From contig JAXDNY010000099.1 of the NCBI GenBank assembly GCA_034669145.1, forward strand, positions 1 through 64,000: DNA of 64,000 bases, read 5' to 3'. Under the pieces are notes generated by a model that did not search any database, had not been told where the DNA came from, and saw only the letters and a list, made by a program, of their open reading frames with translations. Shown piece after piece: positions 54,192-62,974 of this stretch. A program made the translations under genes and the position numbers. The DNA is from PALSA-894 sp034669145 (lineage in GTDB: Bacteria; Pseudomonadota; Alphaproteobacteria; Rhizobiales; Xanthobacteraceae). Each line of letters starts with the position of its first letter. The stretch's first letter is position 1.

Positions 54192-54246
54192 GGGACCGGC
54201 AAGGCGTAGGGCTAGGGGCTGCGCTGCCGCGTTCGCAGAGGAACCG

Positions 54247-55107
54247 ATGCCCCCCCGTCTCCTCGTCATCGAAGGCAACACCGCCGAACTGCGCGCCAGG
54301 CAGGTGACGGCCGGCGGTCAGGTCATGAGCGACGGCTACGCGGACCTGCTGCGCAACCTGCTTCCCGAAGCCGTCGTGGACATCTGCTATCCGGCCGACC
54401 CCGGCGCGAATCTGCCGATCGGTGGGCTCGCCGGCTATGACGGTGTCGCGATCACCGGCTCGGCGCTCAACGTGTACGACGGCGGGCCGAGCATCGCGCC
54501 GCAAATCGAACTCACGCGCGAGGTGCTCAAAAGCAAAACGCCGCTGTTCGGAAGCTGCTGGGGCCTGCAGGTCATCACCGTGGCGGCGGGCGGCACGGTG
54601 CGCCCCAACCCGAAGGGCAGGGAGATTGGCGTCGGGCGGCGCATCGCGCTCACACCGGCCGGCCGCGAGCACCCGATGTATGCCGGCAAGGCGGGCGTGT
54701 TCGACGCCGTCACGGTGCATCTCGACGAGATCGAGACGCTGGCGCCCGGCACCACGGTGCTCGCCGCCAACGCGCAGTCGGATGTTCAGGCAGCCGAGAT
54801 CAAGGTCGACGGCGCGGTCGCCTGGGCCGTGCAGTACCACCCGGAATTTTCCCTCGCCGACATGGCGGCGATCGTGCGGCGCTACGGACAGCGGCTGATC
54901 GGCGAAGGCTTCTTCGCCGATGAGGCCGCGCGCGACGGCTACGTGGCCGATCTCCAAGCGCTCGACCGCGAGCCCGCCAACAAGCCGCTCGCTTGGCGCT
55001 ACGGCATCGACGAGTCGGTTCTCAATCCGCGGTTACGAACCGCGGAAATCGCGAACTGGATCGCGCATCAGGTGCTGCCGGCGCGGGCGAAAAGAGGGCG
55101 CGCATGA
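54247..55107 (+). CDS. class I glutamine amidotransferase-like protein
   Basis: The 286-residue protein has the class I amidotransferase nucleophile Cys104 in FGSCWGLQV and the partner His198 and Glu200 in QYHPEFS. A GMP synthase-like fold is visible from DGVAITGSALNVYDGG. The glutaminase domain is alone, without a synthase, and a C-terminal extension of about 70 residues follows. The ATG at 54247 has AGGAA ahead. It overlaps the SDR start by four bases. Confidence 0.88.
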   Translation: MPPRLLVIEGNTAELRARQVTAGGQVMSDGYADLLRNLLPEAVVDICYPADPGANLPIGGLAGYDGVAITGSALNVYDGGPSIAPQIELTREVLKSKTPLFGSCWGLQVITVAAGGTVRPNPKGREIGVGRRIALTPAGREHPMYAGKAGVFDAVTVHLDEIETLAPGTTVLAANAQSDVQAAEIKVDGAVAWAVQYHPEFSLADMAAIVRRYGQRLIGEGFFADEAARDGYVADLQALDREPANKPLAWRYGIDESVLNPRLRTAEIANWIAHQVLPARAKRGRA

Positions 55108-55805
55108 GTTTTGCAGGTCGCCACATCGTCATCACCGGCGGCACCGGCGCGCTCGGTACGGCGGTCGTGGGCAGACTGATCGAAGACGGCGCGATCTGCC
55201 ATGTGCCCTATCTCCACGAGGACGAAGCGAAGCGGTTTCCGCACAGCGCGCACAGAAACGTGTCGTTGACGGCGCTCGGCAACCTTGCCGATGAGGCGGC
55301 GGTGACGACGTATTACGGCGGCATCGCGAAGCTGTGGGCCTCGATCCACATCGCGGGCGGCTTCGCGTTCGCGCCCATCGAGAAGAGCGACAAGGCGCTG
55401 CTGATGGGCCAGATCGAGAGCAATCTCGTCTCGGCGTATCTGTGCAGCCGTGCCGCGGTCGCCGCCTTCCGGCGTAGCGGCGGCAGCGGCAGGATCGTCA
55501 ACGTGGCGGCACGCCCCGCCCTCGAGCCGCGCACCGGCGCGAGCATGACCGCCTACACGGCCGCCAAGGCGGGGGTCGCTGCGCTCACGATCGCGCTCGG
55601 CGAGGAAGTCCCCCGCGACGGTATTCTGGTCAACGCCGTCGCCCCCTCGATCATGGACACGCCGGCCAATCGCAAATCGATGCCGAAGGCGGACTACGCC
55701 GCGTGGCCGAAGGTCGAGGAGGTCGCCGCGACCATCCTGTTCCTCGCCTCGCCGGACAACGCCGTGACGCGCAGCGCGATCGTGCCGGTGTACGGCAAGG
55801 CCTGA
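55104..55805 (+). CDS. short-chain dehydrogenase-like protein
   Basis: The 233-residue protein has GGTGALGTAVV in the glycine loop and the Tyr-x-x-x-Lys set in AYTAAKAG. The serine normally found after strand 5 (NVSS) is replaced in VNVAARPAL. That may weaken or change catalysis. It overlaps the amidotransferase stop by four bases (ATGA), so the two act together or are at least co-translated. Confidence 0.87.
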   Translation: MSFAGRHIVITGGTGALGTAVVGRLIEDGAICHVPYLHEDEAKRFPHSAHRNVSLTALGNLADEAAVTTYYGGIAKLWASIHIAGGFAFAPIEKSDKALLMGQIESNLVSAYLCSRAAVAAFRRSGGSGRIVNVAARPALEPRTGASMTAYTAAKAGVAALTIALGEEVPRDGILVNAVAPSIMDTPANRKSMPKADYAAWPKVEEVAATILFLASPDNAVTRSAIVPVYGKA

Positions 55806-55809
55806 GCGA

Positions 55810-56586
55810 TCACGCGGCCATGCGTCGGCGGCGCGTCCGCCGCTGCAGCGCTTCGTCGACATCGTCGTGCTGCGGCATCAGGCGCATTGGCGGCATGGCT
55901 GAGAACGTCGGGGCGTCCTCGGCCTCCGGTGCCTCGAACGACGTGATGTCGTCGCGCGCGATCCGTGTGAGCACGTCGCTCCGCCGCCGCCTCAGACCGA
56001 CGACAAAGAAGATCGCCGCCGCGAACAGGCCGATGCCCGCAATGGCCAGAAACACGAATTGCGTCATGCCCGGGCCGGACGCGGCAACCACGGGATCCTG
56101 CACCGCGACGTTCGGCTGTTTCGGCTCCGCAGCCTGCACGGGCGCGACCGGCGCCGCCGCCTCGATCGCCTGCTCCTGCGCGCCGGGTACGGGCGGCGGT
56201 GCGGCGGCTTGATCGTCGGCGGGCTCGGGCGTGCTCTGTGTGGGTGCAGGGGTTTCGGGAACCGCGCTGGCGCTCCGCGTGAGCCAGCCATGCTGCGGCC
56301 CGCCCGATCTCTGGGCCACCGGCGCCGCATCCTCTTCGTCGGGTTCCGGCGCCGCCGCCGCTTGCTTCGCCACGCCTTGCGGCTCTCGGTCGAGCTTGAC
56401 CAGACGCCAGCACTTGCGCTGCGTCGCGCGCTCGAGCCGGTAGTACCAATGGCTGCCCTGCGGGGCCGGCGCGTTCGGCGCCGCGATGCAGGTTTCGGCG
56501 GCGCTGCCGCTCGACGTTGGAATTGCCGAGAATGAAAGAAGCGCCGCAACGGCGCCGAACACCGGAAACGCAAACTGTCGTGACAT
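55810..56586 (-). CDS. secreted/membrane protein with Pro-Ala-rich linker
   Basis: The 258-residue protein has a leader (about 1-30), a cysteine-bearing block with GSHWYYRLERATQRKCWRL at about 44-62, a Pro/Ala/Glu-rich linker, one membrane segment at about 176-197, and a basic tail. The HWYYRxxRATxRKCW block recurs in Bradyrhizobiaceae proteins of unknown role. The ATG at 56586 has GGAGGG ahead. Confidence 0.82.
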   Translation of the reverse strand: MSRQFAFPVFGAVAALLSFSAIPTSSGSAAETCIAAPNAPAPQGSHWYYRLERATQRKCWRLVKLDREPQGVAKQAAAAPEPDEEDAAPVAQRSGGPQHGWLTRSASAVPETPAPTQSTPEPADDQAAAPPPVPGAQEQAIEAAAPVAPVQAAEPKQPNVAVQDPVVAASGPGMTQFVFLAIAGIGLFAAAIFFVVGLRRRRSDVLTRIARDDITSFEAPEAEDAPTFSAMPPMRLMPQHDDVDEALQRRTRRRRMAA

Positions 56587-56783
56587 GAACCCTCCACCAA
56601 CTCCGGCAAACGGGAACTCCCGCCTCGCCGGCGGCGCAATCTCTTGGTCAATTCAGGTGGGAGTGCGTCGCGATTGGGGCCATTCGGCCGCGAAAATGGG
56701 AGAATAACTTGAGCCGTCTTTTCCGAAGAGTATCCGGTTCCGCCTAACTCTTCGCGCACGTGTTGTCGTTATCGTGCCAAGCG

Positions 56784-56906
56784 ATGCCCTACATATTTCT
56801 CATCTTGAGCATCATCGCGTTCGTCATCTGGGACGTGAACGCGAACCGTGCACGGTTCGTTCAGCCCGTGGCGCACTTCGCCTATCGCGTTGCCGGAGGG
56901 CATTAG
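56784..56906 (+). CDS. very small membrane protein
   Basis: A 40-residue frame begins at ATG 56784: a hydrophobic segment (YIFLILSIIAFVIWDVNA) followed by a polar tail ending in AGGH. The pattern of one helix then WD-x-N is common in small Hyphomicrobiales proteins. No ribosome site is clear. The remaining bases 56587-56783 upstream hold nothing recognisable. Confidence 0.5.
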   Translation: MPYIFLILSIIAFVIWDVNANRARFVQPVAHFAYRVAGGH

Positions 56907-56918
56907 CCAGAGCGCTTC

Positions 56919-56950
56919 GTAGCCCGGATGAGCGAAGCGATATCCGGGAC
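56919..56950. repeat. short dispersed repeat, family F copy 1
   Basis: GTAGCCCGGATGAGCGAAGCGATATCCGGG is a common short intergenic repeat with related copies at 57584 and 58541. Confidence 0.75.
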
Positions 56951-56979
56951 CAGTCGAGCCGCGTGGAGCGCGCCGCCAG

Positions 56980-57213
56980 CTACCGCTTCTTCTTCCGCAA
57001 CCGCACGCCCGGCGCGTCGCCGTTGGTGAACTCGACGCCGGCTTCTTCCAGCACACGCTGGATCGCGGCGAGATTGTTGCGATTAGGCTCGCGACGCCCT
57101 TTCTCGAAATCGATGATGACGCCGCGATTGACCATCGCAGCCTCGGCGAGCACGGCCTGATCCATATCGACCAGTCCACGCGCAGCGCGGCATTGGGCAG
57201 GCGTGATCGACAT
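56980..57213 (-). CDS. small XRE-type regulator
   Basis: The 77-residue protein has a Cro/C1 helix-turn-helix at about 5-60: TPAQCRAARGLVDMDQAVLA, MVNRGVIIDFEKGRREPN and LAAIQRVLEEAGVEF. The last 15 residues are basic (GVRLRKKKR). The ATG at 57213 is the best start. It is divergent from the gene at 57304, with a palindrome between. Confidence 0.87.
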   Translation of the reverse strand: MSITPAQCRAARGLVDMDQAVLAEAAMVNRGVIIDFEKGRREPNRNNLAAIQRVLEEAGVEFTNGDAPGVRLRKKKR

Positions 57214-57256
57214 TGAGTTAAACGTTGAACATTGTGTTACAAATTGACAGACATCC

Positions 57257-57267
57257 AGCATAATGCT
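57257..57267. promoter_or_regulatory. candidate operator for the XRE regulator
   Basis: AGCATAATGCT is a perfect palindrome in the AT-rich gap between the two divergent small genes. Regulator binding is inferred. Confidence 0.45.
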
Positions 57268-57303
57268 AGATGATCGACTCACGACCGATATTGGAGCAAT
57301 ACC

Positions 57304-57588
57304 ATGCCGCGTGCCCGTCGTGCACGGGGGAAGCGCACGCGCGCGCGGAAGGCCAAGCGCCGCGGCGCACCGTATCCCTTCATCCTCCAGATCGAAGAAC
57401 CTCTGACCGACGCCATCCACTACACTGAGGCGCTGCGGCTGATCGGCCACGGCATCATCGCGCAGGACGACAACGGCGGCGACGCGATCGTCGCGCTGGC
57501 GTGGGAAACCGCGCAGCGGCTCGAAGAGGTGAAGACGATCTGGAACAAGATGCTGAATGAGAGGCGGCGGGAGCGTCGCGCTTCGTAG
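57304..57588 (+). CDS. hypothetical basic protein
   Basis: The 94-residue protein has a very basic N-terminus (RARRARGKRTRARKAKRRG) and a helical acidic C-terminal part (LTDAIHYTEALRLIGHGI; ALAWETAQRLEEVKT). The basic arm could bind nucleic acid. The ATG at 57304 has GGAG ahead. No family is recognised. Confidence 0.68.
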   Translation: MPRARRARGKRTRARKAKRRGAPYPFILQIEEPLTDAIHYTEALRLIGHGIIAQDDNGGDAIVALAWETAQRLEEVKTIWNKMLNERRRERRAS

Positions 57589-57665
57589 CCCGCATGAGCG
57601 AAGTGAAATGCGGGGTAAGGGACGAGGAGAACCCGGAATCGTTCGCGCATCCGGGCTGCGCTTGC
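57584..57665. repeat. short dispersed repeat, family F copy 2
   Basis: GTAGCCCGCATGAGCGAAGTG and GCGCATCCGGGCTGCGC are arms of a degenerate inverted pair. Confidence 0.65.
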
Positions 57666-57673
57666 TGATCGCC

Positions 57674-58534
57674 CTACCAGAGCTTCGGGTCCAGATGAGC
57701 TTCGGCTGACAGTTGACCTTTGATGAGGGGTTCGTTGCTCATGTCATGAGACCAAACATACTTAATCGCGTTTCGGACTACCTGCTTATTCATGTTGCGC
57801 ACCATATCCTTTGAAGGCATTTGCCGCAGTTGACGCTCAATCTCCACGTTATTGCAGGCGAGAAAAATACGGGTTGGACTGATAGCCAGTGCAAGATGGC
57901 CGTCAGGCTTCTCGATCCCATTGGTCCTGATGACGGGGCGATCAGATGTCAGCAACCGATGCTTTGTCTTGCTGACATCGACGACACCCCAGCGCATCTC
58001 GCTGATGCGCAGAACTAGGGGCCTATTGTCGATCAGCTCTTGGAGAGCAATGAGCGTCACCCGGTCGGTGTTAATAGTGTCGATCGAGCCGAAATCTTTG
58101 TCGCCCGGCTTCTTCTGCGCGTCGTACTCGATGCGCCAAGCGTGCTGGTTGTCTTCGATGAACCGCCGAAATTCTTCCTTCGCGCGTTGCACGGCCTGTG
58201 GATTGCGAATCAGAAAGCCTACAACAAACCGAATCCAAGCGTGGCGCTTGTTATGGGGCCAATCCTTCAAGTCGTTAGAAATCAAGCTGTTCAACGCTTC
58301 GGCGGCTCTCCCGTCGATCTGCTTCATGAATTTCTCTTCCAGCGCCTCGGCAAGATGCTCGGGTACATCGGGAAGACGGTAGAGGCCTCGCTCATATCCG
58401 GTCTTCTTCGGTGATGTCAGGCTGTGCTTGACCGCGGTGCCGTATGGGCGAGTGAACTTAAAAAGTCGACCGTTCGCGTTGGCCCATTGGTTGAGGTAGA
58501 AGACCGGGATGTAGTGATGCTTCGGAAATTTCAT
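57674..58534 (-). CDS. DUF4238 protein
   Basis: The 286-residue protein opens with KHHYIPVFYLNQWAN, the DUF4238 signature, and has a middle acidic and aromatic part typical of the family (KTKHRLLTSDRPVI; ALAISPTRIFLA). DUF4238 proteins are scattered in bacterial accessory regions and have no proven role. The ATG at 58534 is used. The base composition is lower in GC than around it. Confidence 0.87.
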   Translation of the reverse strand: MKFPKHHYIPVFYLNQWANANGRLFKFTRPYGTAVKHSLTSPKKTGYERGLYRLPDVPEHLAEALEEKFMKQIDGRAAEALNSLISNDLKDWPHNKRHAWIRFVVGFLIRNPQAVQRAKEEFRRFIEDNQHAWRIEYDAQKKPGDKDFGSIDTINTDRVTLIALQELIDNRPLVLRISEMRWGVVDVSKTKHRLLTSDRPVIRTNGIEKPDGHLALAISPTRIFLACNNVEIERQLRQMPSKDMVRNMNKQVVRNAIKYVWSHDMSNEPLIKGQLSAEAHLDPKLW

Positions 58535-58540
58535 TAGAAG

Positions 58541-58631
58541 CAAATAGCTCGGATTGAGCGGTAGCGAAATCCTGGACCGAGCAGGCCGCCGGGTGATCCC
58601 CGGATGTCGCTTCGCTCATCCGGGCTACGAT
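58541..58631. repeat. short dispersed repeat, family F copy 3
   Basis: TAGCTCGGATTGAGCGGTAGCGAAATCC and GGATGTCGCTTCGCTCATCCGGGCTA form a diverged inverted pair upstream of the DUF4238 gene. Confidence 0.65.
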
Positions 58632-58647
58632 AGGGCCGCGTGCCCCA

Positions 58648-61569
58648 CTACTCCGCCAGCACCCTCGTCCCCGGAAACGTAATCTCCACCAGCGTGCCGG
58701 CATCCACCGCGCTCTTGATCGAAAACGCGGCGCGGTTCGCCTCCGCCAGCGCCTTGGTCAGCGGCAAGCCGAGCCCCGTGCCGCCCGAGCCCCAGCGCGT
58801 CGAGGTCGCGAGCTGACGGAACGGCTCCATCGCGGTCAAAATTTCTTTCTCGGTCATGCCGATGCCGGTGTCGCGCACGCGCAGGATCGCCTCGGCGCGG
58901 TCGGTCAGCGCGGTCGAGACGATCACCTGGCCGCCCGCGCCGGTGAACTTGATCGAGTTCGACAGCAGGTTCAGCACGATCTGCCGCACCGAGCGCGCGT
59001 CCGCCACCACCGGCGGCAGCGTGGCTGAGAGCGAGGAGCGGATGATGATGCGCTGCTGGTTTGCCTGCGGCTGCATCAGCGCGACGCATTGGCGCACGAG
59101 TTCGTTCAGGTTCACGCTCGCGAACACGAGGTCGAGCTTGCCGGCCTCGATCTTGGAGAGGTCGAGCAGGTCGTTGATCAGCGAGACGAGATGCTCGCCG
59201 GAGGCGTGGATGTCCTTCATGTATTCGCGATAGCGGTCCGAGCCGAGCGGGCCGAACTGCTCGCCTATCATCACTTCGGAAAATCCGATGATGGCGTTGA
59301 GCGGCGTGCGGATCTCGTGGGAAATTTTCGCGAGGAAATCGGACTTGGCCGATGAGGCGCGCTCGGCGGTGCGCTTGGCGTTGAGCAGGTCCTCCTCGGC
59401 GCGCTTCCACTGCGTGATGTCGCGCAGCACGGCGCAGAATTTCGGCATGCCGTCGCCGATGCGCCCCATGGTCATGAACAGCGGAATGAGTCCGCCCTGG
59501 CGCACGCGGCCGATCACCTCGCGCCCGTCGTTGAGCACGCTGGCGACGCCGTTCTTGGTCAGCCCGTCGAGATAGTCGCGCGCGGCGCGCTCGCTTTCCG
59601 GCGCGAACAGCTCGGTGAACGGCCGGCGCGCCATCTCGTGATACTCGTAGCCGAACAGCGCCTCGGCGGAGCGGTTGAAGGTGAGGATCAGGCCGTCGCG
59701 GTCGGTCACGATCACGCCGTCGGTCGCCGTGTCGAGGATCGAGCGCAGTTCGCGCGTCTCGGCTTCCGCCGCACGCAGCGCGATTTCGGAATCGCGCTGC
59801 CGGTCCGCCGCGGCGGTGCGCACCAGGACGAGCATCAGCGCGCTCTCAGCCTGCCACGGCACCGAATAGAGCCGGCCCTCGCAGGTAAGCGTATCGCCGG
59901 TGCGGGTTGCGATCGTGAAGGTCTTCCCCGTTCCGTTGATGCGGTCGAGCGCGCCGGCTTGCGGGTCGACCACGAGGCGCTCAAGCCCGCCTGCGGCAGC
60001 GACCGCCGCGAGGTCGCCGTAGCCGGTCCATTCGAGAAACGCGCGGTTGGCGTAGAGTAGTTGCTCGTTGCGGTGCACCAGCAGGCCCACGGGCAGGCGC
60101 TCGAGTATCGCGAGCTGCGCGTCGGCTTGTTTCGGCGCGGCATCCGAAGGCGTGGCGGCGACCGCGAACGCGCTTGGCATCGGGGCGGGGGAGTCTTTTG
60201 CGGGCTCCGGCTCGCGCGGCGCCGTTTCCTGCGCAACAGGTTCGCCCGACGGTGGCGCGACGGGCTCCGCGACCGGCGGCGCGTCGCCTTTGCCGAGCGC
60301 CTCGGCGATCTCGTGGAATGCCGAGCGCTCCACCGGCGTGAGGGAAGGGCGCTTCTCGGGCGCCGCGGTCCGGAACGGCACGACGTTCTTCGCCGCCGGC
60401 ACCACGGTAAGCAGCGGGCGCTCCGGTTCTTTCAGTGGCTCAGACGGCGTCGTGCGCGCGACATCGCGGCACACACCGAAGCCGCGATAGCCCTGGAAGG
60501 TGCGGTCGCGATCGAAGATCGGCAGACCGGAGAGTTCGACTTGCACGGTTTCGCCCGTGGCCTCGACCGGCCATGCGATCACGACGCCGCTCCATGTGTC
60601 GCGCGACGCGACCGCGTTCGCGACCTTTCCCTCCGGATCGATCCCGAGCGCGCCGGCGATCTCGCGCCATGGCTTGCCGATCAGCGCGGCCGTGCGCGGA
60701 CCCATCGCGTCGGCGAAGGCGGGCGCCGCAAGCTGGAAGCGCTCGTCCGCATCCATCGTCCACACGAAGCGCAGCGGTGCGCGGCGCGGGCCTTGCGCGG
60801 GGATCACGTCGGCGGCTTCCGGTGTGGCGGGGATAACGTCGGCGGCATCCGGCGAGGAAACGGGTTCTGCCTCGGGAGCTTCAGCCTCGGGCGCGTGCTC
60901 GGCCGCCACCTCGCTCCGAGGTTCGGCCCTTTCACGAGCATCGAGCATTGCGAGCAGCGCCGCGGTGGCGCCGCGGCCGATCCGCTCCAGCGTCAGGGGG
61001 CCGAGCGCGCTGTCGCCGCCGGCGCGGCCGTCCGCCATCGCCGTGTCCTTGAGCGTGTCGGCGCCGAGCGTCGCGAGCGTCGTGTTGGGCTCGAGCGTGC
61101 CGGTCGCGTAGAGCAGCGCACCTTCGGCCGAGAACACCGCGAGAGGTTCGTTGCTCGCCGAGAATAGCCGCGCGGCCCGTTCGGCGAACGGCAGCGCCGG
61201 GCGCGCCGGTTCGGATGCGATCACCAGAATGCCGTGCGTCTCATCCGGCAGCGATACGCGCGAGATGGTGCACACAAGATTGCTGCCGATGCCGCGCAGC
61301 CGCTCGAGTTTCGGCGCACCGCTCTGCGGCAGCGATGCCGCGATGCGCGCAACATCGGCCGCAACCGGTTCGTCCGCCTGGAAAATCCGCTCAGCCAATT
61401 CGGCCGGAGTAGCCGTGCCGAGCACCGCCGCGCCCGTTGCGTTCGCCCACAGCACGCGGCTCGCGTCCGGCGCCCATAGCCATGCGGCGATCGCGCTCAT
61501 CGCATAGGGCGACACGCGCGGATCGCGCGTCAGCGCGAGGATGGTGGCGGCTCTTATCGATCCGGTCAT
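58648..61569 (-). CDS. pdhS: PdhS-like cell-cycle sensor histidine kinase
   Basis: The 973-residue cytoplasmic kinase has several PAS-like regions. Two are clear: LERLPVGLLVHRNEQLLYANRAF near 495 and LDTATDGVIVTDRDGLILTFN near 610. The HisKA box is FLAKISHEIRTPLNAIIGFSEV with His near 750, followed by NLLSNSIKF, RVRDTGIGM and GTGLGLPLTKALAEANRA. The last block, through FSIKSAVDAGTLVEITFP, is close to Brucella PdhS, a PleC/DivJ homologue that controls DivK phosphorylation and cell polarity. A Pro/Ala-rich stretch separates the halves. Confidence 0.88.
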   Translation of the reverse strand: MTGSIRAATILALTRDPRVSPYAMSAIAAWLWAPDASRVLWANATGAAVLGTATPAELAERIFQADEPVAADVARIAASLPQSGAPKLERLRGIGSNLVCTISRVSLPDETHGILVIASEPARPALPFAERAARLFSASNEPLAVFSAEGALLYATGTLEPNTTLATLGADTLKDTAMADGRAGGDSALGPLTLERIGRGATAALLAMLDARERAEPRSEVAAEHAPEAEAPEAEPVSSPDAADVIPATPEAADVIPAQGPRRAPLRFVWTMDADERFQLAAPAFADAMGPRTAALIGKPWREIAGALGIDPEGKVANAVASRDTWSGVVIAWPVEATGETVQVELSGLPIFDRDRTFQGYRGFGVCRDVARTTPSEPLKEPERPLLTVVPAAKNVVPFRTAAPEKRPSLTPVERSAFHEIAEALGKGDAPPVAEPVAPPSGEPVAQETAPREPEPAKDSPAPMPSAFAVAATPSDAAPKQADAQLAILERLPVGLLVHRNEQLLYANRAFLEWTGYGDLAAVAAAGGLERLVVDPQAGALDRINGTGKTFTIATRTGDTLTCEGRLYSVPWQAESALMLVLVRTAAADRQRDSEIALRAAEAETRELRSILDTATDGVIVTDRDGLILTFNRSAEALFGYEYHEMARRPFTELFAPESERAARDYLDGLTKNGVASVLNDGREVIGRVRQGGLIPLFMTMGRIGDGMPKFCAVLRDITQWKRAEEDLLNAKRTAERASSAKSDFLAKISHEIRTPLNAIIGFSEVMIGEQFGPLGSDRYREYMKDIHASGEHLVSLINDLLDLSKIEAGKLDLVFASVNLNELVRQCVALMQPQANQQRIIIRSSLSATLPPVVADARSVRQIVLNLLSNSIKFTGAGGQVIVSTALTDRAEAILRVRDTGIGMTEKEILTAMEPFRQLATSTRWGSGGTGLGLPLTKALAEANRAAFSIKSAVDAGTLVEITFPGTRVLAE

Positions 61570-61760
61570 TCGGGGTTCGTGGCGCTGAAGGGCAGCGTAA
61601 ACAAACCCTTAATACGGCGCGGTTTTTCGCCCGTCCACGGCGCGCGCCCGATAACGCACCGCGATGCGCGGATAACCTTAACGCCGGGGCTGAGGAACGG
61701 TAGAGGCTGGCCAATCGGCGCGGACCGGCGTAGCAGAGGTGTCAACGAAGGAGACGCAAG

Positions 61761-62141
61761 ATGGCCAACGACCCGATGTGGAACCTGGATGTTCCGACCC
61801 AGATGCGCCAGTTCGCCGAGCAGAGCGTGGAGCAGGCCAAGAAGGCCGTGGATGGCTTCCTGACGGCGGCGCACAAGACCGCCGTGACCCTGGAAACTCA
61901 GGCCAGCACGGCCCAGTCCGGCGCCAAGGACGTCGGGCAGAAGGTCATGGGTTTCGCCGAGCAGAACATCAACAATTCGTTCGAGTTTGCCCAAAAGCTG
62001 GTGCGCGCGAAGGACATCCAGGAAGTGATGGCGCTGCAGCAGGAGTTCCTGAAGTCGCAGATGCAGGCCATGCAGGCGCAGGCCAAGGATCTCGGCGCGA
62101 CCGCCGCCAAGGTCGCAATGGACGCCAAGCCGAAGCTCTAG
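61761..62141 (+). CDS. phaP: phasin 1
   Basis: The 126-residue helical protein fits the phasin family, which coats polyhydroxyalkanoate granules. It has FAEQSVEQAKKAVDGFLTAA, KVMGFAEQNINNSFEFAQKL and QQEFLKSQMQAMQAQAKDL, the typical amphipathic repeats. The ATG at 61761 has AAGGAGA ahead. It lies next to a second phasin. Confidence 0.93.
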   Translation: MANDPMWNLDVPTQMRQFAEQSVEQAKKAVDGFLTAAHKTAVTLETQASTAQSGAKDVGQKVMGFAEQNINNSFEFAQKLVRAKDIQEVMALQQEFLKSQMQAMQAQAKDLGATAAKVAMDAKPKL

Positions 62142-62157
62142 AAATCGAAGCGATTTC
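62141..62157. terminator. small hairpin after phasin 1
   Basis: GAAATCG and CGATTTC pair around AAG immediately after the stop. There is no T run, so this may be an end or processing hairpin instead of a true terminator. Confidence 0.35.
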
Positions 62158-62199
62158 AGAGGCTTATTAAGAAAATTCGGTTTCCGTCGCAATTATTTT

Positions 62200-62230
62200 G
62201 TGCGTCGCAACATTTCCTATTGCAACGCAC
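62200..62230. promoter_or_regulatory. inverted repeat upstream of phasin 2
   Basis: GTGCGTCGCAA and TTGCAACGCAC face each other across nine bases; the arms match at 10 of 11 positions. PhaR repressors bind TGC/GCA-rich sites upstream of phasins in related bacteria, so this is a candidate operator. The identity of the protein is inferred. Confidence 0.5.
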
Positions 62231-62317
62231 CATGGCCGGTGCTATCTCTACGTCATCGGGAGATTGCGGCGCTGGTGAGAGCCACCCGCGCGCTGACCAA
62301 GCGAGAGGACCCATTCC

Positions 62318-62815
62318 ATGACCGACACCACCATGAAGCCGAAGCCGGCGAAGCCCGCCGCGCCTGTGATTCCGCTGTTCGAGATGCCGAAGTTCGACAT
62401 CCCGAATTTCGATATGCCCAAGATGGAAGTCCCGGCCGCCTTCCGCGAGTTCGCCGAAAAGGGCGTCGCGCAGAGCAAGCAAGCCTACGAGAAGTTCAAG
62501 GCCGCCGCCGAGGACCACACCGCGATGCTCGAGACCGTCTACACGACCGCCTCCAAGGGCGCGAACGAGTACGGCCTCAAGACGATCGAGATCGCCCGCG
62601 CCAACACCGATGCGATGTTCAACTTCGTCGAGGCGATGTTCACCGTGAAGTCGCCGTCGGAGTTCGTCGAGCTCTCGACCAAGCATGCCCGCGCGCAGTT
62701 CGAGACGCTCACGGGTCAGAGCAAGGAGCTCGCCGGCCTCGCCCAGAAGGTCGCGACCGACACGGCCGAGCCGATCAAGACCGGCGTCAGCAAGGCGATG
62801 AAGAAGGTCGCCTAA
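62318..62815 (+). CDS. phasin 2
   Basis: The 165-residue protein opens with a Pro-rich arm (KPKPAKPAAPVIP) and a tandem pattern EMPKFDIPNFDMPKM, then the phasin core FREFAEKGVAQSKQAYEKFK, ETVYTTASKGANEYGLKTIE and LSTKHARAQFETLTGQSKEL. It is a granule-associated protein like its neighbour. The ATG at 62318 has GAGAGG ahead. A terminator follows 30 bases after the stop. Confidence 0.93.
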   Translation: MTDTTMKPKPAKPAAPVIPLFEMPKFDIPNFDMPKMEVPAAFREFAEKGVAQSKQAYEKFKAAAEDHTAMLETVYTTASKGANEYGLKTIEIARANTDAMFNFVEAMFTVKSPSEFVELSTKHARAQFETLTGQSKELAGLAQKVATDTAEPIKTGVSKAMKKVA

Positions 62816-62844
62816 GCGTCATCCAGTTCAGTAGCGTTGAGTTC

Positions 62845-62870
62845 GCCCGGGCCGGTTGCCCGGGCTTTTT
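62845..62870 (+). terminator. rho-independent terminator after phasin 2
   Basis: GCCCGGG and CCCGGGC form a perfect 7-base stem with a 7-base loop, followed by TTTTTCTT. This is the clearest intrinsic terminator in the window. Confidence 0.92.
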
Positions 62871-62974
62871 CTTGTGTAACGGCGCGGAAACGCCGCGCGA
62901 CCAGGAGCCGGGGCCAGAAACGCTTGCCAAACAACAGGCCGGCTCCTAGTTTCCCGCCGCTTGCGCGAGCCTGT

